64,000 bases of DNA from Rhipidocladum racemiflorum (taxonomy: Eukaryota > Streptophyta > Magnoliopsida > Poales > Poaceae): assembly GCA_036346355.1 (NCBI GenBank), contig CM070578.1:16134501-16198500 (forward strand). Direction: 5' to 3'. Below, in pieces: positions 45,340-56,408 of the stretch. The notes under the pieces are model-generated. The model worked only from the letters and a program-made list of their open reading frames with translations. It was not told the DNA's origin and searched no databases. Position numbers and translations under genes: made by a program. How positions within the stretch are numbered: the first letter of the stretch is position 1; each line of letters starts with the position of its first letter.

Positions 45340-47280
45340 GACCTGAAGGTCATATATTTTGCTGGAAGAGGACCAACCAGTATTTTTGAATTCTATGAAG
45401 AAAAATGTGTAACTAGCAAAGATCTATCCTATTGCCAGAAGTACAACACAAATGGACCCTCCCGCGCTCTCAGGAATTTAAAGACTATGGCAGCATATAA
45501 CTTTGCTATGCACAAGTTTGTCACTGAACTAACATTATGTAAACAAAAAGTTACTAATGTTAAAATGATCGATAAGATATTATGCACCTTCCACCCCAAT
45601 ATGAGGATACTGCTGTAATAGTATCATCATACCAAGTACCAGAAGTACTCCGAGCTTACTTGTATTTTGCTAGAAGCAGAAAAGCGTGATGAACTTCTAG
45701 TGAAGAATCATCATGTACTTCTCAATGGGAGTCACATGCAAATGCTCAGTAGGCTAGCAATAGCCATGGCCACAGAAAGGGCCAAATGAATAAAGAGAAT
45801 AAATGGAAGAATGGCATACCAGATAAGGAAGAGGCTATTTATAGTGGATAAATAAAGTCAAAGGGCCAGGGGTTTTCCAGAAGCAAGATTCAACTAAATA
45901 AGGTTGCAAACCCTAAATAACCCTGTTTTAGGCATGGATGCACTGGCCATTAGTCATGCAACTATCGCATCCCAAGCATCCGGTAGACCTTTACACAAAA
46001 TTCACTGGAAAAGTTAATAAGACCTGGGGAAATAATGTTATATCATACTTCACCGTACGACATGTTGTTGACACGGATGCTTAAAAATATGATGATGTGG
46101 CTCTTAAAATTATTGAGTTCGAGAAGTCTCAGAAGGACGTATATGACTCACATGGAGACCTGGATTAGTCTCCTAAGTATTCCTTCACTTTGCTAATCGA
46201 TGTTGCATATACCTTATAAGTCTACTAATCAGTTTAGCCTTAATTCCTGAATGAACATTTGCTCTCCGCTCCTGTTGAGCGATTATCATTTAAAATTGAA
46301 TAAATATCTATTTCCCATATATTTGATTAATTGTGCTATGTTTGCTCTATGTTCTACAATTTGTTCCTGATGTAACAACTGTCTGGTTATTAAGTCATAC
46401 TTTTAATATAGAACAAAGTACAATCTAATGAAGGGGGAAGAAATCTGTCTAGAGGACAGTTATACCACACTAAGTGATTTGAAAATATTATGACTATCGT
46501 CAGCAGTGATGCTCTTATAGTTGGCACTGAAAGAATGCTATATTATACCATGAGTGTAGTCGTACTCACTTAAGTTTTAAAGAAATTGGTCTGAATGGTT
46601 TCCATATGCAGACAGAGAAAGGATGGTACAGAATACATACTCATGGCTAAGATTAATGTGTGTAATAAACGTGTGGTTGAAAAACTACCTCCGAATTATA
46701 CTATGCACATATAAAACCTGAAGTTTATGTTGCGATGAAAACCCAGAAATATTTAAGATATGGCGGATTGACTGGGTTATCCTGATTTAAATATTATAAG
46801 AAAAATAATTAATAATTCTGCTTGGCCATAGCATGAAGACTTGCCTACATCTGAAGATTTCTTATGCCATGTTTGTGCTATAGGAAAGCTTATATGTGGA
46901 CCCATTTCAGCCCCTGTCGGGCCCATTCAGATATTTTATGGTACTAATAGATGCTTCTACTAGACGGCCCCATGTTTGTCTCTTATCTACTAGGAACCAT
47001 ACTTTTGTAAAATTAATTGCCCAAATAATTAAGTTAAGAGCCTCTTTTTCAGAAGAAAGGATCAAGTTTATTCGCATGGACAATGCTGGTGAGTTTACCT
47101 TAAAAGCATTTAATGATTATTGAATGACTCTAGGAATTAATGTAGAGCATCTCGTACCTCATGTCCACGCTCAAAATGGCCCTGCAGAGTCATTACATTA
47201 AAAGGAATAAAAAAATTTATTGCTTGGCCACTCTTGTAGAATTGTAGGCTACCCACCAGTTGTTGTGACCACACAGTGCT
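45340..47280 (+). pseudogene. Ty1/copia gag-pol relic
   Basis: The gag part is readable near 45380-45850 (EFYEEKCVTSKDLSYCQKYN, LKTMAAYNFAMHKFVTELTL, ILLEAEKRDELLVKNHHVLL). Near 46896-47123 an open frame of 75 codons carries integrase core motifs GPFRYFMVLIDASTRR and IKFIRMDNAGEF, with a later HVHAQNGPAES block after a stop. The gag-integrase order and these motifs are of the copia type. Stops and frameshifts are frequent and reverse transcriptase is absent before 47290. Confidence 0.85.
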
Positions 47281-47583
47281 GCACACTGCGGTATTAATTC
47301 AACTCAGATCACTTGATGCGGTTGGATTAGGAAATGCATGGCCATGCCAAATGTAGTTGTGGAGTCAACTACAACTAATTAATCCACTACAAGATCGAGT
47401 GAATGATCAAGCAATCAAAGGATGGTACGCATCTCACTTTCAGTTCGATCTAGCATCGTGAAGCAAAGGAATCAGTACATGAGTGATATATAGGTTTGTT
47501 CGATATGCTTTTTGTGTATATTTAGGGGTCGCTATCTCTTGCTAGAGACTGCTATCGACTTGTGATCGAAATAGGGTTTCTGG

Positions 47584-49149
47584 TGATGGGTTCTAAGCAT
47601 GGAAAACAAAATTTTTCCTACGAATGCAACCAAACACCAAGATCATATCTAAGAGATGCATGCAAACGGTTTCAGAAGGACTCACCCTCGTAGACCGAAA
47701 GCGGGAATAACGTTCCCGCAAACAAACGTGGTTGAAGTAAAGGTACACGCCCGACTTCAAAGTCGCGAAGATGAGCGCCACAAACGGCAGCGCCTCCGTA
47801 CTTGGTCACACATACGGAACAACGACGACCTCCAATCCCTCGATCCAGCAGGGCAGCGGAAGTAGAGGATCCACGGGAAACTCCAACAACACTACGACTT
47901 AGTGGTGGTGGTGGAGAAACTATTTCAGCAGCGCTTCACTTAAGCTACTGCTTGAAAGGTGGAACAGCAAGAGGAGGGAGAAAGGACCAACCAAAGGGTT
48001 ATGGAGATTAGTACATGAGAGAGGAGCTCCACCCTCCCTTTTATAGGAGTGAGTGGACTCTCCATTCTCTCCATGTGAATGGACTCTCTATTCTCTTCAT
48101 GTGAATGGACTCTCCATTCTCTTCATGTGAATGGACTCTCCATTAAATAAATAAACAATTTTATTTCTGTTATTTTAATATTTGTTAATTCTTTTAATTA
48201 ACAAAAATTAACACATACCCCCTTGAACTATTCCGATATCCCGAAACTATTCCGGTGCTGTCCAAACTTTTCTCCGGTGTTCCGTACCCACTCAAAAGCG
48301 TCGATGAACCTTAAGTGTGTCACCCTACGGTTCGTGAATAAAATGGACATGATCAAGACACCTCTCTGATCAATAATCATCAGCGGGATCTGGAGATCCA
48401 TAATGACTCCCACTTACTCAACGATGAACTAGTGATCGTGTGAACCAAAAACAACATAACCAATTCCTTTTGTCTCGCGATATATTACTTATCCGGGATC
48501 CGATCATTGGTATCAACTATACCTAGTTCGATCCCGTTACCGACAAGTACTCTTTACTCGTTCCGTGATATGACATTCTTGTGACCTAGTCACGTGCTTG
48601 CAAGCGATGTCAATGTGATATCACCGAGAGGGCCCAGAGTATATCTCTCCGTCATCTGGATGGACAAATCCCACTCTTGATGCATGAGCCTCAACTAATA
48701 CTTTCATAGTACCCAAATCCATCTTTATAGTCACCGTGTTACGGAGTGACGTTTGATGTCATCAAAGTACTCTTCCGGAGTTAGTGATTGACATCATCTC
48801 ATGGTCTAAGGAAAAGAGCTATTTTGTATATGTTCGATAAAGAACAAACTTTAATGACTTGATCGAATTTGCTATACCAACTTGGGTGTGTGTTCATCAC
48901 ATCATTCTTCTAATAATGTGACCCCGTTATTAACAACATCCAATGTTCATGATTAGGAAACCTTGATCATCAGTTAATCAACGAGCTAGTTTAAAAGAGA
49001 GGCTTTACTAGGAACCTTTTTGTTTATTAAACACACATGTATCAACGTTTCCGGTTAATACAATTTTAGCATGAGAAATAAACATCTATTATAAACATGG
49101 AATAAGATAATAAACAATTTATTATTGCCTCTCGGGCATATTCCCTTCA
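47584..49149 (-). mobile_element. Solo copia LTR (1566 bp, BARE/Angela/RIRE1-like)
   Basis: TCTGG flanks both ends (47579-47583, 49150-49154). On the minus strand it starts TGAAGGGAATATGCCCGAGA and GGCAATAATAAATTG, the recognisable start of BARE/Angela-type LTRs, and ends near GGAAAACAAAATTTTT and AGAACCCATCA. A TATAAAAG box (minus) lies at 48038-48045. No internal region remains, so it is a solo LTR made by LTR-LTR recombination. Confidence 0.92.
48055..48144. repeat. 26-bp tandem repeat inside the solo LTR
   Basis: GGACTCTCCATTCTCTTCAT plus GTGAAT is repeated three times with single changes, plus a 12-base partial copy. It lies just upstream of the TATA box position in plus coordinates, that is, downstream of the promoter start in LTR direction. 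Confidence 0.92.
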
Positions 49150-49154
49150 TCTGG

Positions 49155-49755
49155 GTCACGGCCGAGTATATATGAACTTTTAATAGGCCAGTTCAGATAG
49201 ATCTGTTTGTATCCGCTTTGCACCTTAATGGCCCCTTAGCGAAAGGTTCCACTCAAGGGGCCCTTTATGTCGGAAAGCATGGGGCTTTTGGGAGGACGTA
49301 GCATGCATAACCCACAAAACCTTAGTAGCCACCTTCTTGAAGGCTCTGTCGTGTGCGATGGTGTTAGCATACAGGCACATGATATTTCATTCTTGGACGT
49401 GTGGATACCGGCATTATTGTGGTTGCTACTGCTTTGATCGAGGATGATCCATGACATGCATGAGGAACACGAGGGGCTGCTAGAGGAGACAATTAACCGT
49501 GCCCAGGACATTTGACATCGATTACTTGCACTACATTGACGAGCGTGACGTTGGATCGGGTTGCTCCAAATTTTGTTTGTTGCACTATACATCTAGTGAT
49601 AATAATCTATGACTTATTACTTGTATGACTTCCTTATTATATACAGTAAAAAAATTATTTTGCCCTAGTGTATACTACTCATGTCTCAACAAAAATAATC
49701 CTGAGTCGATTCTAATTTTTCCCGATACATATATTTTTAGCGCGTGTAGTTCACA
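49155..49755. other. Unassigned stretch between the solo LTR and a Helitron
   Basis: Contains weak frames near 49190-49520 on the plus strand without a recognised domain. Possibly more retroelement coding remains. Confidence 0.35.
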
Positions 49756-51039
49756 CTAGCTAGAGATGCGCGCTCCGCCGCGCCGTGCGAAATTTGATCC
49801 AAGTTTTTATCTCTAAAAAAAGGCAGGAATATCCGATTTTTTTTTGTTCACTTGGGTATTTCTTGAAAAAAAGACGCTAGGTAAGAACCGTCGATGAACC
49901 AGCGAAACAACGGCCCTTTTTGGGAGAAAAAAAGAATAATACATGTTTCGAGAAATATTAGATCCTAAACCACAAAAAAAGCTATCAACGCCGAGTTTAA
50001 CACCCTATGCGGTCAACGGGCAATAATACATGTCTTAAAAAATATTAGAGATCGAACCGCAAAAGGAATTTTAGATACCGAGTTTAACACCCTATGCGCT
50101 TATTTTCCCGTGAAAAATGAAAAAAGGGGAAAACGGATAAACGACGGACGAAAAACGAATTTCTATTTTTTTTTGGGAAAACGGCCAATGAAAACATTTT
50201 TTTCATGGTCTGGAGAAAAAACGGATCACGAAAATATATTTTTTCAGGCAAAATGGAGAAAGAAAATGGTCTCACATATTTTTTTGTGGGGAAATAGCCA
50301 CCGAAAACATTTTCCCTATGCTCCGGAGGAAAAACGGATCACGAAAACATTTTTTCCAAGCAAAACGGAGAAAAGGGAACGGTTTTCCATTTTTTTTTTG
50401 GAAAAATGGCCAACGAAAACATTTTTCCCATGCTCCGGAGAAAAAACGAATCACGAAAATATTTTTTTTTCGGGCAAAACGGAGAAAGGAAACGGTCTTC
50501 CATTTGGGGGGGGGGAATAGCCACCGAAAACATTTCCCCCATGCTCCGGAGGGAAAACGGATCACGAAAACATTTTTTCTGGGCAAAACGGAGAAAGGAA
50601 ACGGTTTTCCATTTTTTTTTGGAAAAACGGCCATCAAAAATATTTTTCGCATGCTCTGAAGAAAAAATGGACCCCGAAAACATTTTTTTCGGACAAAACA
50701 GAGAAAGGACCCGAACGTAAAGCGCGAGGACCTATTTGTTATAATTTTGGACCTGTTCGCTATTTTGAAAAATTAGAAAAGGACTCGCTCGCGATTCGTA
50801 CTTAACGGGAGGTCCTCCATGCAAAACGGCAAACCAGGGACCTAAACGCGAACCGGTAAAAATATTTTTCTCTCACATAAAATCGCGTAGGTACCTATAT
50901 GTAATTTGGAGAAAGCCGAGAGGGTTTTTTTAAAAAATCACAGGGGTGAGGTGGCACCACGGCTGGGCTCCAAAGCCAGCACGTAAGCGGGGTGTGTCAG
51001 TGTGTGTACAGGTTATTCTCCCTTAATAAAAGGAAAAGA
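49756..51039 (-). mobile_element. Non-autonomous Helitron, 1284 bp
   Basis: On the minus strand it begins TCTTTTCCTTTTATTAAGGG, then AGAATAACC, the canonical grass Helitron 5' end. It ends with a GC-rich hairpin-like segment (GGCGCGGCGGAGCGCGC) about 10 bases before CTAG. The host bases are A and T (49755 A, 51040 T), as expected for insertion at AT without duplication. The interior is a minisatellite; no helicase is present. Confidence 0.88.
50100..50720. repeat. Minisatellite inside the Helitron, unit about 110 bp
   Basis: Units carry CGGATCACGAAAACATTTTT, GGGCAAAACGGAGAAAGG and ATGCTCCGGAG in fixed order. They start near 50219, 50333, 50443, 50553 and 50665. Long frames across it on both strands result from this repetition. 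Confidence 0.88.
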
Positions 51040-51369
51040 TACTGACGCACGCTACATACAAGAAATTCGCCATTTTTCTTCTGCAGTCTTTCTAGAATAA
51101 ATAAATTTGTTTTGTTTTCAGGAGCTTCAGTAGTATCGACTCTTTATTTTTGTTCCTTCCATCCAAGTGCTAGAACTTGAATTCATCCATGGACTCACGA
51201 GTCTAATAAGGTGTTTCATTGGCCATTGTTCTCCGATTAATATTTCTAGAATCTAAGCAAAGGTGGTGCTCGTGGTCTGAAGGGAGACAAAATTTTCTTT
51301 TCCCATTTCGCTTTCTCTCTTTTGGCACACGTGATTCCTTGTCAGTGACAATAAGGCGTGGCACATCTC

Positions 51370-51830
51370 CCTTAGCTCTCGCTATCTCTCATCCATATTA
51401 TTTGAGAAATTTTACGGTGGATTATACTTGTAGTAGTAAAAATCACATCTAACCGTTGATTTGTTAAGGGTGTTTTTACTACTCTAATTAATACCAAGTG
51501 TAGTATAAGTAAACTCTAGTTAATCTGATCCATTAAATCGAAAAGAATGAATAGTTCATATTCAATTTAGTGTACCGTAAAAGTGCTCTATTATTTAGAG
51601 TAAATAAAAACTAGTTTGTACAATAATTGTCTCTAATTACTGTGAAATAACTATATCTTCTCTCTTGTACACAAATAATCTAGATATACTCCCGTGCAAA
51701 GCTGACTCCTAACTAAAAGCTAGCTCTTCTCTCTTCTCACTCTTTCATATAGGACAAAACTGTTATGTACAAGTTAACAATAAGCTAAAGTAATCTTATT
51801 GTATTTACTCTACTATTCACCGGTCACTAC
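51370..51830. repeat. MITE-like repeat family C, copy 2, interrupted
   Basis: Shares ATCTCTCATCCATATTATTT, GTTTGTACAATAATTG and TTCTCTCTTGTACA with 25110-25400, but is split by the MITE at 51404-51588. Confidence 0.5.
51404..51588. mobile_element. 185-bp MITE with 8-bp target duplication, nested
   Basis: Ends GAGAAATTTTACGGT and ACCGTAAAAGTGCTC are inverted with two mismatches. TATTATTT flanks both sides (51396-51403, 51589-51596). A degenerate relative lies at 17892-18014. Eight-base duplication suggests hAT, though the terminal bases are not typical. Confidence 0.82.
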
Positions 51831-51880
51831 TCAAATCAAATGACGAGTACTTTTTTCTGACAGAAAAATACGTGGACCGG

Positions 51881-52145
51881 TACTCCCTTTGATTTTTTTT
51901 AAAGCGTTCACACATTTCAAAGTTCGAAGTTTGTAAACTTTAATCAACAAGTAATTTGACAATATATAGATTATATGGCATAAAAATGATACCGTTATAT
52001 TCGTATTTGAAGGCACTTTTCTATAGTTATTATTTTGTATCTATGAATAAAATATTATAAAAAAATTAATGATTAAAATTCAACTTTAAAGATCATATCA
52101 AATCAAAATTCGACTTTAAAAATCATACCAAATTAAATCGCCCCG
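51881..52145. repeat. Possible degenerate Stowaway
   Basis: Starts TACTCCCTTTGATTTTTTTT, which fits a Stowaway end. The other end near 52140 (AAATCGCCCCGTGCG) does not match well. Confidence 0.3.
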
Positions 52146-52578
52146 TGCGTGTTACAAATGGAGATAAGCCATCTGCCGGGTCAAGCAGTAGCCGCAGCTA
52201 AAGTAAAACCCATGCTGCCATAGTGCCATGCACCATGTCTGCCTCGCATGCATTCCGGCCGGCCTTTCGCGGAAGCTGTGATGGAAAAGCCAACGATAGC
52301 TTCCCGGAGAAGCCAACGAAGCCGTATGAACAACTGGTGGGAACGCGTTGACTACTCATTGTTGGATTTTGCAGTTGCATTCGAGATTTTGAAGTCGCAA
52401 TTAATACAGGTTTAATATTGTCGGATTCGATTGCGAAATCGAATAGATATCAAATACAAATTCGACCAAGATATCTATTTCAATTCGATTATTGAATTTG
52501 GACATGTGTACATCAGTACATGTATAGTCTGTTCACCGTAAGGTAACGATAGTTAATACGTTTATTATATTAAGAGAG
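52146..52578. other. Unassigned intergenic stretch
   Basis: No gene or repeat recognised. It contains small imperfect repeats such as GCCAACGATAGCTTCC / GCCAACGAAGCC near 52290-52325. Confidence 0.4.
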
Positions 52579-52708
52579 GTGTTTTTATGCTCTTTTTTTT
52601 TAAGTTGCATAAATATTAAGCATGAATGAAGAGTAGATGACGATTACTTACCCTTTGATTACTTCAAGATTCGTGCAATTTGTATTAGGAGGAAAAACAT
52701 AAAAGCAC
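52579..52708 (-). repeat. MITE-like repeat family B, copy 2
   Basis: 130 bp with inverted ends GTGTTTTTATGCTC and CATAAAAGCAC. The inside, reversed, matches the copy at 5770 (AATACAAATTGCACGAATCTT, TCATGCTTAATATTTATGC). Confidence 0.65.
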
Positions 52709-52818
52709 TGCGTACGCAACACACAATGACATAATAATATTATCAATTAAGCTTAACAGACACTAAACTGAAAAAAGTTTTTTTATATATTGCATTGTCT
52801 AATTGGGATGCACAAATA

Positions 52819-53068
52819 CTTCCGCTGTCCACGTTTATGAACGTAATTTCTCTCGGAGAATTTGAAAATGACTAGACTATCCTTAATTATTATCTCTAGA
52901 TGCTATATTCAAATTAGCATGCATATAGAGAATATCAAGTAAATTTGAATATTTATTACGAGCATAAAGAGAATATCACACTAATTTTTGTATTAGAATA
53001 TGAAATACATTGTATGTTTATGGATAAGATCATTAAAAAATACATCCTATAAACTCAAACGGAGGGAG
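52819..53068. mobile_element. Stowaway MITE, 250 bp
   Basis: Starts CTTCCGCTGTCCACGTTTAT and ends AACTCAAACGGAGGGAG with TA on both sides (52817-52818, 53069-53070). The ends fit the Stowaway consensus. Confidence 0.85.
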
Positions 53069-53070
53069 TA

Positions 53071-54380
53071 ATACGGTAATCATGAAAAATCTAAAGTTCT
53101 AGACCATATTCACATGCATATTTTTCATGATCAAATCCAGTTAGTCAAGAAAATATTGTTTGGATGGGGGGAAAAAAACGAAGCCATATTTGCATCGCAT
53201 TAAGCTCGGATATTGAATAGTTCGAATAATCCATATCCTTCCCTCATCCCTGGTTGCATCCCGTCTAAATTAAACGGGATTAAGATTCACGAGTATATAT
53301 ATAAGCTCCCTGTTTGGAACGCGAGAATTATACGAAGTTTATGCAGAAATTGTTGAAATCAATCCATGGGTTCTAAACTATATATATATAGACCCAGCTA
53401 GTCTTCTAAAATAGAGATGCTACATGCAATTAAACATGCAGTCTGAATTGTTGGCGATAATCATGAAATTAAGAATCAGGAGGCCAGGGTGGTGCCATTG
53501 TCGGAGAGATCAGCCTGAAGTGTGAATTAAGCATGGTCGAGAAAAGGCCACCTGAAAGTGACGAGAGCGATGGATTGATGGATGTAGCCGATCAGCCAGC
53601 TGCTCGCGACCTTCCTGGAGTTGCCGGCATCCGGGGGGCGTAGATCGGGCTTGTCTGGCGGCCAAGAAAAACCAACCAAAAAGACCGACCGCTTCAAAGG
53701 AAAGACTTCGGGCTCTCGAGATCAGTGGGCGCGAAAGACCGGTGAGCGTATGTGGCGTACGTTCGGTTCGGTACGTACGTAGGTCAATGGCACCACCGCC
53801 AGCACGTCGCCGTCGCCGTCCTTCTCCTCGCCGTCGCCGTCGACGATGTGACATTAATTCAAGTGCATGCATGCGTATGTGCTATGCATGCTACCACCCT
53901 GAACCGGCCGGCCGGCCGGCGACTTGGAAGAGTACACAGTGCGGCGGTGACATGCCCGGAACCAAACCTATACGGCGCGGCATCGTACCAGATATATGCC
54001 CGGCCGGGTACATTCATTTCTTGAAGGAATTTTCAGTGGCATACGACCCGCATACGTGTTGTGGTCGTCGAGTATATGCATAATATGGTACGTAATAGTA
54101 TTTGGTACTATACGTACTAATGGGCGACTCGTGGAAAATTAGAAATCAAGACTGGTAATGTGATTGACTGGTCCTTGTGTTTTGCGTATCATCTGAACCT
54201 TCGTATCTTGCTGTGATAGGGTGGGTAATACTGGGCACCCAAAATAATTAACAGAAAATAAATTTTTTTACTGAAATCCAATAATTGTTAGCTCACAATG
54301 TTATATAGATGGGAAGATATCTAATGTAAAACCACAATTTGGTGCAACCATGCAAAAAAAAACTTTTAGTTTAGGCATAA
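53071..54380. other. Intergenic stretch, no gene supported
   Basis: A GC-rich part at 53600-54000 gives overlapping open frames on both strands, one with an Arg-rich low-complexity run. None has a domain or a convincing start. GGCCGGCCGGCCGGCG is at 53904-53919. Confidence 0.4.
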
Positions 54381-54399
54381 TATAACATTGAACTAACGG

Positions 54400-54660
54400 G
54401 ATAACAAGTTTAATTCAAGTCAAAGGTTTCAAGCTTCGAGAAAGTTGGAGCAGGTTCCAACTACTATTCAAGTTTCAGTAAATTCAAGAGAGTTTCAAAA
54501 GCAATCTTCAAGTTTCAAGCAGGTTTCGAAGGATTTTGAAGCCGGTTTCAATAATCTTTAGGTTTCAAAGCAGTTTCAAATCAATCTTCAATGTTCAATT
54601 AAAGCAGTGTCAAGTCGATCTTCGAGTTTTAAAGCAACTAAGTTCCAAAGCAAAGTTGGT
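54400..54660 (+). repeat. Degenerate CAAGTTTCAA-type short repeat tract
   Basis: Variants of AGTTTCAAG and AGCAGGTTTCAA recur roughly every 15-30 bases. No coding. It is followed by GGTGCGCCACCTCAAACG. Confidence 0.6.
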
Positions 54661-55126
54661 GCGCCACCTCAAACGTCATCATGCAAAGGAGACATCGAAA
54701 TCGTGAGCCGGGGTCGTTGACGACACTAGTGGTGGTGCTAGGACGTCATCTTCTGAATAGCTTCTGTTTAAAAAAAAAACGGATTATTTGTCGAATGAAA
54801 GATTTTAGATAGCTTCTTTGATAATCAGGAGCTATCTTCTGCATAGAATCAAAATCTGATCGAAACCTGATTCTCGCTGATTCTTGCGGCTCGGTCCAGA
54901 ACCTAGAAGTCGCAACCGACTTGGCCCGATTCTCCCACAATTAGAAGTAGTTTCTCTCATAATCCATAATCCAGAAACTGAAACGAACTGGGCCTTAGAA
55001 TTGGACATTAGTTGGTGATATGGTCGACAGGGAGGAGCCACCGACGAACTCGCCGGAAGGTAATGGTGGTGAGCCATGCGGAATGCAAGAGAAACCAAAT
55101 CAATCATGGATAATCAAGGGGATCGA

Positions 55127-55315
55127 GCTCTCGCTCGATTAGCTGGTGTGTGCAGCATACACCTAGCCCATCCGGGTTCGAACCGCGAGCTCGAATGCGG
55201 GCGTGCATGAGGTGAGTGATGTGCGGGTTTGCATGTGTGTGTGTGTGATGTGTGTGCGTGTATGTAGTTCGTCTGTTGTTCTTTCTTCTATAGTGAATAC
55301 GAGAGCTTCTGGCCA
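55127..55315 (+). mobile_element. tRNA-derived SINE, 189 bp
   Basis: Flanked by CAAGGGGATCGA (55115-55126) and CAAGGGGATTGA (55316-55327). A-box-like TAGCTGGTGTG and a perfect B box GGTTCGAACC lie 40 bases apart near the 5' end. A GT-rich tract and TTCTTTCTTCTATAGTGAA follow. It is the best preserved member of the family seen at 26497, 28215, 28430 and 61462. Confidence 0.9.
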
Positions 55316-55365
55316 CAAGGGGATTGACCAGGTGAGCTTAGTGTGTGTATTGGGGCCAACGGCGA

Positions 55366-55898
55366 TGTAAGGACAAGGATGCCGGCTAAAGGGGGGGTGA
55401 ATATGCGTTTTAAAAAATTTTCTACACTAGTTAATAATCGCCTATGTTAAACCTAGCAAATAATACGGAAGTATATTGACATGAGTATACTACAACTACA
55501 CAAGTTATATATACACTCAAAAGATTGTTTCAACGGTAATGATCCTTAATATATTTGGCAAGAAGAGATGGATCAATACTATTGAAACTTCAAGTTAAAT
55601 CATGAACTCCCTCTAGATGTGTACATTTATGTATATATGGAATTTGACACAATATACTCATCTTGAGGTTTAAATTATGGTAGAATTCATTCTTTAACTT
55701 GAATTTAAAGTATACATTAAGATATCATAAAATGAATACGAATGCATACCTTGGATTTTTTATTTTTTATCCAAATAAAACTAATAAGAATAAAGATCAA
55801 TAAAAGAATTAGTCTCACAATGATTAGATTTATCATTAAATAATGATTAAGCATTAAACCAAAATCAATCACAAAAATCAATATAGCTTGAATTTACA
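55366..55898. mobile_element. 533-bp relative of the 3.4-kb repeat
   Basis: Starts TGTAAGGACAAGGATGCCGG and GGGGGTGAATA, ends AGCTTGAATTTACA. Its right 300 bases match 43350-43699 (TAGATTTATCATTAAATAAT against TAGATTTGTCATTAAACAAA). The middle 2.8 kb is absent. The flanking GGCGA and GGCAG are only a weak duplication. Confidence 0.7.
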
Positions 55899-56408
55899 GG
55901 CAGCGAGATTCTCCCCTCAGTAAATCGGCTATAGTGGGCCTAGTGGCCAATTGAGAATTTCCTTTTCGAACATGTCCAATTGGCCAATTGAGGTTAACAA
56001 TGGCATTGTTGAGTTTTTTTGGGGAGGAAATTAGGATTGCGGATTGATAAGCGCGAGCAACAAGAAGTCCAACTTCGGCTCTGTAGGTGCACATGGAGAA
56101 GATCAGAAGGCCCCACACGTCAGATCTAATGGCTATAAGGTATCCAACTGGATACACCTTTTCACTGTTTTCGTCTTGTTTTTTTTTATGTACTTTAGAA
56201 ATAGCTTTTCCATTTTTTTTTCTACTTGCCCTACAAGTAGGACTTCAGATTAGTGCGAAATATGTTCAAGAAACTTATTGTAACTGAAAAAAGTATCTAA
56301 CATAACTACAACTTAGATATTACTACTTCTGTCCTTTCCTACTAGTTGTTATTTTGAACATCAATGAGTCTATAATGCACACCTTTGATAATTAATTTTT
56401 TGTAATTA

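Noticed and set aside
50272..50683. Repetitive protein-like frames (WKTVSFLRFA-type units) on the minus strand
   Set aside because: They come from the 110-bp minisatellite in the Helitron and run in several frames at once.
53742..54083. Arg-rich open frame considered as a small gene
   Set aside because: Composition comes from CGCCGT-type low complexity, the opposite strand is equally open, and no start context or domain is seen.
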